From Akebia trifoliata (Eukaryota > Streptophyta > Magnoliopsida > Ranunculales > Lardizabalaceae): a stretch of DNA of 64,000 nt. Every line of letters begins with the position of its first letter. Position 1 is the stretch's first letter. Shown piece after piece: positions 57,004-64,000 of this stretch. Where the stretch lies: NCBI GenBank assembly GCA_017979445.1, contig CM030708.1:32926721-32990720 (forward strand), given 5' to 3'. Position numbers and translations under genes: made by a program. The notes beneath the pieces were generated by a model that saw nothing but the letters and a program-made list of their open reading frames with translations, was not told where the DNA came from and made no database searches.

Positions 57004-57705
57004 AAGAATCAGAATATCATAATTTTAGATTTTTCTTAAGATACACAATTGCACATCTTCATAAATATATGCAGTTGTATATCCCGAAGAAAAATCTATG
57101 ATTCTATGCACATGTCACATCAAGAGAGTAGAGGGAGGGTAAGAAAATCATGACTCAATGTGAAAATTATATGTTTGACTATCACAATCAATCATTCTTC
57201 TTTCTTTTCTTTCTTAATGGAGCTGTTCATACCCAGTAGACATGCATGTTACTAAGATTTTTAGGCGTGCTATATTTAAGAATAATTGGCAATAGTTAAT
57301 AGGACTGTCAATGAGCGGGTTCAAATGAGTCTTGGTCGAACCCTAACCCGACTGTAACGAGGTGAGCTATACTTAGATCAACCCTTATATTATTTTTATG
57401 CTTAAATTAATTATTATTTTATTTATAATATGTCTTACTTATTTTTTGTTAGAAAAACATACATCTATCTATACATATAAAACATTCAAATGAATTGAGC
57501 CGAGCCAAGTTAAACCAGGCTAAATATCAAAACTCCAACTCTTTTTTAATGGATTGGATTGGGTTATTGAGCCAAAAGATTCACTTGGCATCACGGAGAA
57601 TCTAGAATTCTTACTTAGGATTCTAGCCTTAAGAGTTTTCATTAAAGAATGAGTAGCGTCCGTAGGAAAAAGATTTCACTCTGAATCACCTTTATAATAG
57701 AGTTT

Positions 57706-57860
57706 GTGATAATCTTACGCTCTTTTTTTTAAATGTCCCCATCGCAGAATCATAGATCCTTTGCTTCGGGATAAACAAAAAAAATATTTATGGTTATGTG
57801 ATTGCCATGCGATGGAGCGTATGAGAGAGGCATCTAAAAAATAAGTGTTAGATTATTATT
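57706..57860. mobile_element. Fold-back MITE, cggga core, copy 5
   Basis: Outer arms gtgataatcttacgctcttt and aaaaaataagtgttagatta. Inner text agaatcatagatcctttgct followed by tcgggataaac. Same layout as the copy at 49060-49200. Confidence 0.7.
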
Positions 57861-59073
57861 AGTCTTTATAATAACTATGACTGTAAAAAAAGTTTTAAAA
57901 AAAAATAAAATAAAATAAGTTCATTAGAAAGTTGAGAATATGCTATTTGAAAAATAACTTATTTAGTCATTTTGATCGTTATATTATTTTCTCTTTTTGT
58001 CATTAATTTAATATGTTAAAAAACAATCTAAAAATATATTAGTAGATAATTAAAATAATAATTAAGGATATTGTCATTCAATAAACATGAGTTCCATCAA
58101 ATTCCCACAAATGATAAACAATGGAAAATTAGCTTAAGACTTTGAGTTGTTTATCTATTTTATGCTTATGTGAAAAGATAAGAATTAGACCATCATCCAC
58201 CAATAATTAATTGAGAGTAGATCCTCTGTAGTCCGATTTTCTCATAGCTCTTTATAACTATTATCAACAGTTGAGAGTGTGCCACATCATCAATACAGTT
58301 AAATCCAATCATTTAAATTTAAGAATTCAATGACCATTCATTTTAAAAAACTTGATTATATCAAGAAAAAAAAGTTTTTGGAATTTTTTTTCCTTCAAAT
58401 CTGATCGAAATCATGAGTAGAAAGAGGCCTGACTTGTTATTCTTCCTTAATGTGATGTTATGTGGACAATGGAGCAAGAACTACAAAGGCTAAAAGGAGA
58501 ATGGATTACAGAGGATCCGCTGCCACAATCATTTTGTATCCTAAAATGTTTTTGAGAACCATGAACATTAAAAATATATTTTTAACTCGTTCGAGAAGCG
58601 AAGAATTGAACCATCACCAACCAATACTTTTATATCCTAGAACGTTTTACAATGCCATGAACACGAGAACCGATTGAGCCCCAACTCCCATCAATGTTAT
58701 AAAAATTGGATCCAATCCATGGTTCACCAAACTGATCAATTTTTGTTATAAAATTATTTTGATTAATGAGCCAAATTTTTTATGGATGTCGCTTTCATAA
58801 ATGAGAATAATTTAACGAAGAAATATGCATTTTTTTTTTTTTTTTTTAATAAATATAAAATAGATTCAATCAATTTGAACCTGGGCCCAACCGTAGTACT
58901 GCCAAATTTTCGAGTTTTTAATATTCGGTTCGGTTTTTGGTAGAACTTTGGTTAAAAAACGCTACCTACTCAGATTTCCTCGTGTAAGCTCTGTTTTTTT
59001 TTTCTCTCTCTCTCTCGCTCGCTATCTCTGATTTCGAGTTTCGACTGCAAAATCGATCAAACAAGAAGAAGAG
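57861..59073 (+). other. Spacer and presumed promoter/5' leader of the CNNM gene
   Basis: Very AT-rich up to about 58900. A pyrimidine-rich stretch with ctctctctctctcgctcgct at about 59000-59020 sits 55-75 bp before the ATG and probably lies in the 5' leader. No TATA box could be placed with confidence. The 71-residue frame at 58462-58677 has no recognisable domain. Confidence 0.45.
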
Positions 59074-62000
59074 ATGTTGTTCATTAATGCCCTAACCCTA
59101 TTTCGAATGACGAAGGGAGAATTCGTTCTTCAAGCAGAAGATCTCCCCTTTGGAACGTTATGGTGGTTCATCTACGCAGGGATTTCATGTCTGCTTGTCC
59201 TCTTTGCAGGAATCATGTCTGGTCTCACTCTAGGGTTGATGTCACTTGGCCTCGTCGAGCTCGAAATCCTCCAGAGAAGCGGAACCTCCACTGAGAAGAA
59301 ACAAGCTGGTTTGATTTTTTTGTTCTTTTTTTTTTGTTCTTCTTCTTGTTTTCTCTGTATTTGGGAATCTTATTCGGGCTTTCAGTCTTTTTCGTTCTGT
59401 TTGGAGTATAGAATCGAGTTTATGTTCGGATTCAAATCCTCCATGCATCATCATGCAATCGGGATTTACAGGACGAATGTTTAGAGATTTTCGTGTAAAT
59501 TTTCTTAATTTTTTTTCAGTCGTGTCTCTGTATAAATTTTTGTATAAAATCACATTCTACGCGTATTGGAATCATGCGATAATCGAATCGAACATAAATG
59601 AAGAATTTTTTTTTCTTTTTTTCCCAAATTTTCGTAACATGCACCGTTGCTTAATCATTGATTCTCTCGCTATCTCCACTCGAGCTTAGTGGGATCAATA
59701 AGGATGGAGAGAGAGGGCCAAGAGTTTCAATTTCAACGTGTTTCTTAACCCATTATGGAAACTTTCTAGCTTAAACTCTAAATTATCTATGTTACTAGAT
59801 GTAAATAAACATGAAAAAAAATCTGCAATCTTTGTAGAGTATGCCCTACGAGTTTGGCCGATGCCATGCATAGTAAAATTTTAGCAGAGTACTGAATTTT
59901 ATAGAAAACTATTGATTTGACCGACCAAAAATGGGAGAAAAAACCCCCTTTGAGAATATCTTGTCGATTGAACTTATCTCACTAAATGGGCTTCACTTCA
60001 AACATTTTTTGATACCTTGGGTATCCAGCCCTCTTAAGGCACCCGGCTAATTCCACGGGGCACACATATCATCCCTTCCCCACGAACGAGGTGTATTGGA
60101 ATAAATCCGAGGGGGTGGTCACTATGGTTGGGGGGCGGGGGGTGGGGGGTTTGATGAGGTGTGGTCCTGGCCATCTCACCAACCCATTATTGGTTCACTT
60201 GAAACTTCAGTTCAATGAGTGTGCTTGGTATGAAGCCCACACTTTAGAAATCTTGCCAACTATCATTTGGAAAGCTGACATGACTGGTTTTGATTGATTA
60301 TTTTCTTATGTAGCTGTTATTCTTCCAGTCGTTCAAAAGCAACACCAGCTTCTCGTAACTTTGCTTGTGTGTAATGCTTGTGCCATGGAGGTAATTGATT
60401 ATCCAAAGCTTCCTTATTTTTTTTTCCCTAATGAGTAACTATGGCTATGGTAATAGTAAAGAAAAATTACAAAGGTTTGGGGAATATAATTCTTTATGAT
60501 CGAGACATTTTTACATGCACCACTTTTGGTGTTGGAGTTTGCTGCATTATTAATGTTCTGGTGTCTATTAGAAAATAGTATACCTCTGAATCATAGAACT
60601 ATAATGAAGTATACTATCAACCAACATTTGCCGAATTTGAAAATTTCAAGAATATGCAAGAAAAGCTCTTTGAATTGTTGATTCATCACCAAAGATGGCT
60701 TAGAACCACATTGACGAATCTTCAAGTTCACTCTCGATACCTTCTGCCCATTTTATAGCATTCTCTGAACCTCCTTTTAATTCATTGACAAGGATTTCAC
60801 AATGGTTAGCAATTCTGTGGGAAAAATTGTATTACACAAAAAATCTTGGTGATATATGGGGCAATAAGGATAAAGCAGAATGGGTAATGTTAAATATCAT
60901 TATCATCAAACCCTCATCTGAAGGATTTGGGGTTAGCTAAACAAATCCTGTCCCTCCGTTCCACTCTGTCCAGAGCTAGATCTTCTGTGAGGGCCACCTG
61001 AAATATTGATAGTGAAAAAAAGGATGTTACAAATGAAAAGGAATGGTTAACATAACAATGAATCACTAGATGTGAATATACTTTGTAATGCGAAATTATA
61101 TAGCTTAGAAAAAAAATGTGAACTTATATGGTAACAAATATTTCTCGAAATTTAATACAATTTTTAGAATTACAGAAAACAAAATAAATGAAGTTTCTTT
61201 GGAAAAATATGTTCATAGATTCATTGCAATTTGAGGAAAGTAAACTCTTGGTTAAGGTTGTTCTTTTCTTAAAGGTTCAGTGGTTCTTGAACATGCTTGG
61301 AACTTATCTTGATAAGATTTATTTGTTGGTTCTTTATCATTTTTATAATTTACTTTGACTTAACATTGTAAATAATTATTCTTTATCTAATATTATTTTT
61401 CTAATTACTTGCTATATTCAGGCCCTTCCTATATGTCTGGATAAGATTTTCCATCCGTTTGTTGCTGTTCTGCTCTCTGTAACTTTTGTTCTAGTGTTTG
61501 GAGAGGTAAATTTTGTTTTCAAGTCATTATACTTTAGGTACAAAGTTTGAAGAAACAGTTTCCTTAAATGGAAGTGAATTGCTTATTTTCTTACTCTGTT
61601 ATGTCAGATCATTCCACAAGCAATATGTACGAGATATGGACTTGCTGTGGGTGCAAATTTTGTATGGCTTGTGCGTATTCTGATGATAATTTGCTATCCA
61701 ATAGCTTTTCCTATTGGGAAGGTAATTTCCTTCATAGGTAGTTCAAACGAAATCTCACATTCCACATGAATAGTGTTAGTCCTCGGTTTGACTAAATTCA
61801 CAAGAAGTTTTCTGGTTCATTATGTTGTGATTGTGATTTTAGTTCAATAAGGTCAAATTTTATTAGATGAAACTATTGGGCACCCAAAATATTTAATTTT
61901 TGTAAGTTGTACTGCTGTAGTATAAGAAACAACAATTAAAGACACCATAACTGTTTTAATTTCTTCCCATTCTCTCCTTATTGGATCTCTCTGCTTTTTA

Positions 62001-64000
62001 TTTGTATCTTGCAGGTAAGTCATAATCATGTTTAACTTCGATTTCTTCAGAATCGCTTGACGTAGAAAGAGTTGTTCAATGTGACATTTTAGCTAATGAG
62101 AAATAGTTGTGGTTATAGAGGGTATAATCTTTTACTTGTTAATGGGTCTTTAGGTTCTGGACTTGGTACTAGGACATGATGATGCACTTTTCCGGCGTGC
62201 CCAATTAAAAGCTCTTGTTTCCATCCACAGCCAAGAGGTAAGCCTACTTGGAATTATGGGTGTAGGTGACATGCTTTGACTCTTACATCGTAATCTCAAA
62301 TTTATGTGTCAAGGGATGCTTGATATACCAAGATCTTTATCAAGTTCTCTAGGGTCTCTATTCATACCATTTATTATTTCTTTCCACATTAGGCTGGTAA
62401 AGGGGGTGAACTCACCCATGATGAGACAACAATTATTAGTGGAGCACTGGATTTAACTGAAAAGGTATGAAACATTTCAATGAAACTGGGCAGGTCATAG
62501 GCAGCATTTTATTTTATGGAATACTTTATGTTTGAACTCGTTGTTTGCTCATAAGGGGGTTTGCAATAGGTGATAATAATATAACTATTCCATTCAGGGA
62601 TTTACTTTGAAGGTCTCTTGTTTAAGTGGGATGTGTTATGTTTCCTGTTATAGAGTTTGTTGATGGCTTGCCTTTTGTATCTTTTCATTTCTCTTTTCTT
62701 TCTTCAGTTGTATTTCTGTTAGATGGCCTACTTTGCCTTCACCTCTTTTTTTAATCAATAACTATTTTTAACCTATCCAAGAAAAAAAAAATCATTTTGG
62801 TAAGATATATGCTGCACAATAGTTACGACCATTAACAGGACAACTATCTTTCTTCTTTTGTGGGAGCCAATGTTGCAGAAATCTTGTACTTAGGTGCTGC
62901 CATCCCTCTTCAAAAATGGTTCAAATCCTATCCCTGAAATAGCTTACATCTTACTTTGAATCCCCATGTCGGCACCCGCTCCCATCCTTTTTGGGCCAGT
63001 TTGAACCCCACCCCCACAAAACCGTAGTTTATACACATATGCTCTAATCTGGTTGTGAAGAGCTTTATCAAGTAAATGGGTTGGGTAATCTAACTTTTAG
63101 AATCTTTAGATAACTTCTTGAATCATTTAGTCTAAAATACTTGTGAAAAAAATAAAATTCAGTCTAAAATATGCAAAATTTTCTTGTTAAAAGAAATTCT
63201 TCATTGTGAACAGACTGCTGAGGAGGCTATGACACCCATTGAATCAACATTTTCAATAGATGTGAATTCGAAATTGGACTGGTGAGTTCTGCTTCTTAAT
63301 TCTTTTCCTCAATTACTTTTGATTCACAATTGTAGGATGGTAAACATAGTTGTCACAATTCATCTTTCTCAACTAAAGTTCATCATCAAATCTGTATCCC
63401 AAAGTTTTTGGGGAAGTTGAACTGAACAAATCCTGTTCCTCCATTCAAATGTCTTACTGTTCAATACACTTGTTTCTTTACAAAGCTTATGGTAAGCTGT
63501 TTCAGTAGTCTTCTGAAGTCAACTTTTGATCAGGTCACGGATATGATTGTGAATTCTTTAGAGGTTTCTACGTTTTATTCTTTTGGTATTTTGTCTATTT
63601 TACCTGGAAATCTTGAGAAAAGTTGGGAAGAAAAAAGGGAAAATTTTAAGAGGTAATTATTTTATTAAATAAACATTATACCTCAAAATAGAATTTGTTC
63701 TGGAACAGAATACAACTTCAGTTTCTCTCAAGAAATCAGAATCTCCATTGATTTTGAAATAGTCAAAGAGTGTGGCTATATTTTTGAAAATATTTGTGGT
63801 AGAACATTAAATTAAAAGTGAAATTCCAAAATTTAAAGCACTTCTAGTAATTTTTCTTTCTAAATTATTATTATAGCTGTTCTTAGTTTACAAGATCTGG
63901 AACAAATTTTTTTTTGCTCACTCAGGGAAGCAATTGGAAAAATTCTTGCTCGGGGCCATAGTCGAGTTCCTGTCTTTTCTGGAAATCCGAAAAATGTTAT
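59074..64000 (+). CDS. CNNM/DUF21 family membrane protein, first eight exons (partial)
   Basis: Exons are 59074-59308, 60314-60390, 61422-61505, 61608-61721, 62154-62237, 62393-62464, 63214-63281 and 63926 to the window edge, all with GT-AG ends and a continuous frame. Membrane segments include WWFIYAGISCLLVLFAGIMS with the DUF21 motif GLTLGLMSLGLVELEIL, then ILPVVQKQHQLLVTLLVCNA, VTFVLVFGEIIPQAICTRYG and VRILMIICYPIAFPIGKVLD. Next come LVLGHDDALFRRAQLKALVS, GELTHDETTIISGALDLTEK and MTPIEST, leading into the CBS-domain pair with ARGHSRVPV at the right edge. CNNM proteins handle magnesium; plant members are described as MGR transporters or CBSDUF proteins. The family uses the first ATG; a second at 59107 is possible. 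The C-terminal half is outside the window. Confidence 0.94.
60895..61000. repeat. SINE-like fragment in CNNM intron 2
   Basis: atcatcaaaccctcatctga, then ggatttggggttagctaaac and aaatcctgtccctccgttcc resemble the end of Au-type plant SINEs. A similar piece is at about 63380-63470 in intron 7. Assignment rests on memory of the consensus. Confidence 0.35.

Noticed and set aside
1..64000. CRISPR arrays, bacterial operons, ribosomal RNA genes
   Set aside because: Nothing of the sort is visible; the window is plant nuclear DNA with spliced genes.

Overview
This is a plant nuclear DNA window, almost certainly from a flowering plant. Genes are widely spaced and split by many GT-AG introns. The spacers are AT-rich and full of miniature transposons and LTR fragments. 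The families are typical of plants: LOG2/LUL ubiquitin ligase, adenylate isopentenyltransferase, plant PhzF-like racemase/isomerase and DUF21/CNNM transporter. I cannot name the species.

Layout. (1) 1-2.7 kb: the first exon of a LOG2/LUL-type RING E3 ligase on the minus strand; the rest of the gene lies beyond the left edge. (2) 5.86-24.98 kb: a tandem segmental duplication. Each unit holds one six-exon PhzF-like gene (minus strand) plus the 3' end of a TVP38/DedA membrane-protein gene. The units are separated by a decayed Ty1/copia fragment. Copy 1 of PhzF has an intact frame, but Gln replaces the expected catalytic Glu. Copy 2 keeps the Glu but has a one-base deletion in exon 1. Unit 1 keeps a fossil of TVP38 exon 8 and has lost exon 9; unit 2 carries the functional 3' end. 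(3) 24.4-31.8 kb: the complete nine-exon TVP38/DedA gene (minus). (4) 34.2-40.7 kb: a complete nine-exon alpha/beta-hydrolase of the DUF1749/UPF0613 type (minus), with a miniature LTR element in intron 2. (5) 41-48.5 kb: no host gene; a solo LTR with a perfect 5-bp target duplication, a large MITE and a decayed LINE tail. (6) 48.8-53.4 kb: a second tandem duplication, giving a truncated IPT pseudogene followed by an intact intronless cytokinin-synthesis IPT gene (plus). (7) 53.4-59.0 kb: spacer with fold-back MITEs. (8) 59.07-64.0 kb: the first eight exons of a CNNM/DUF21 gene (plus), running off the right edge.

The genes do not form an operon or an obvious pathway. The clearest story is evolutionary: two independent local duplications, each followed by decay of one copy, with transposon insertions that can be placed before or after each event. 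Exon boundaries were placed by hand from GT-AG sites and reading-frame continuity. The four complete gene models each sum to an intact frame: 300, 274, 339 and 315 residues.
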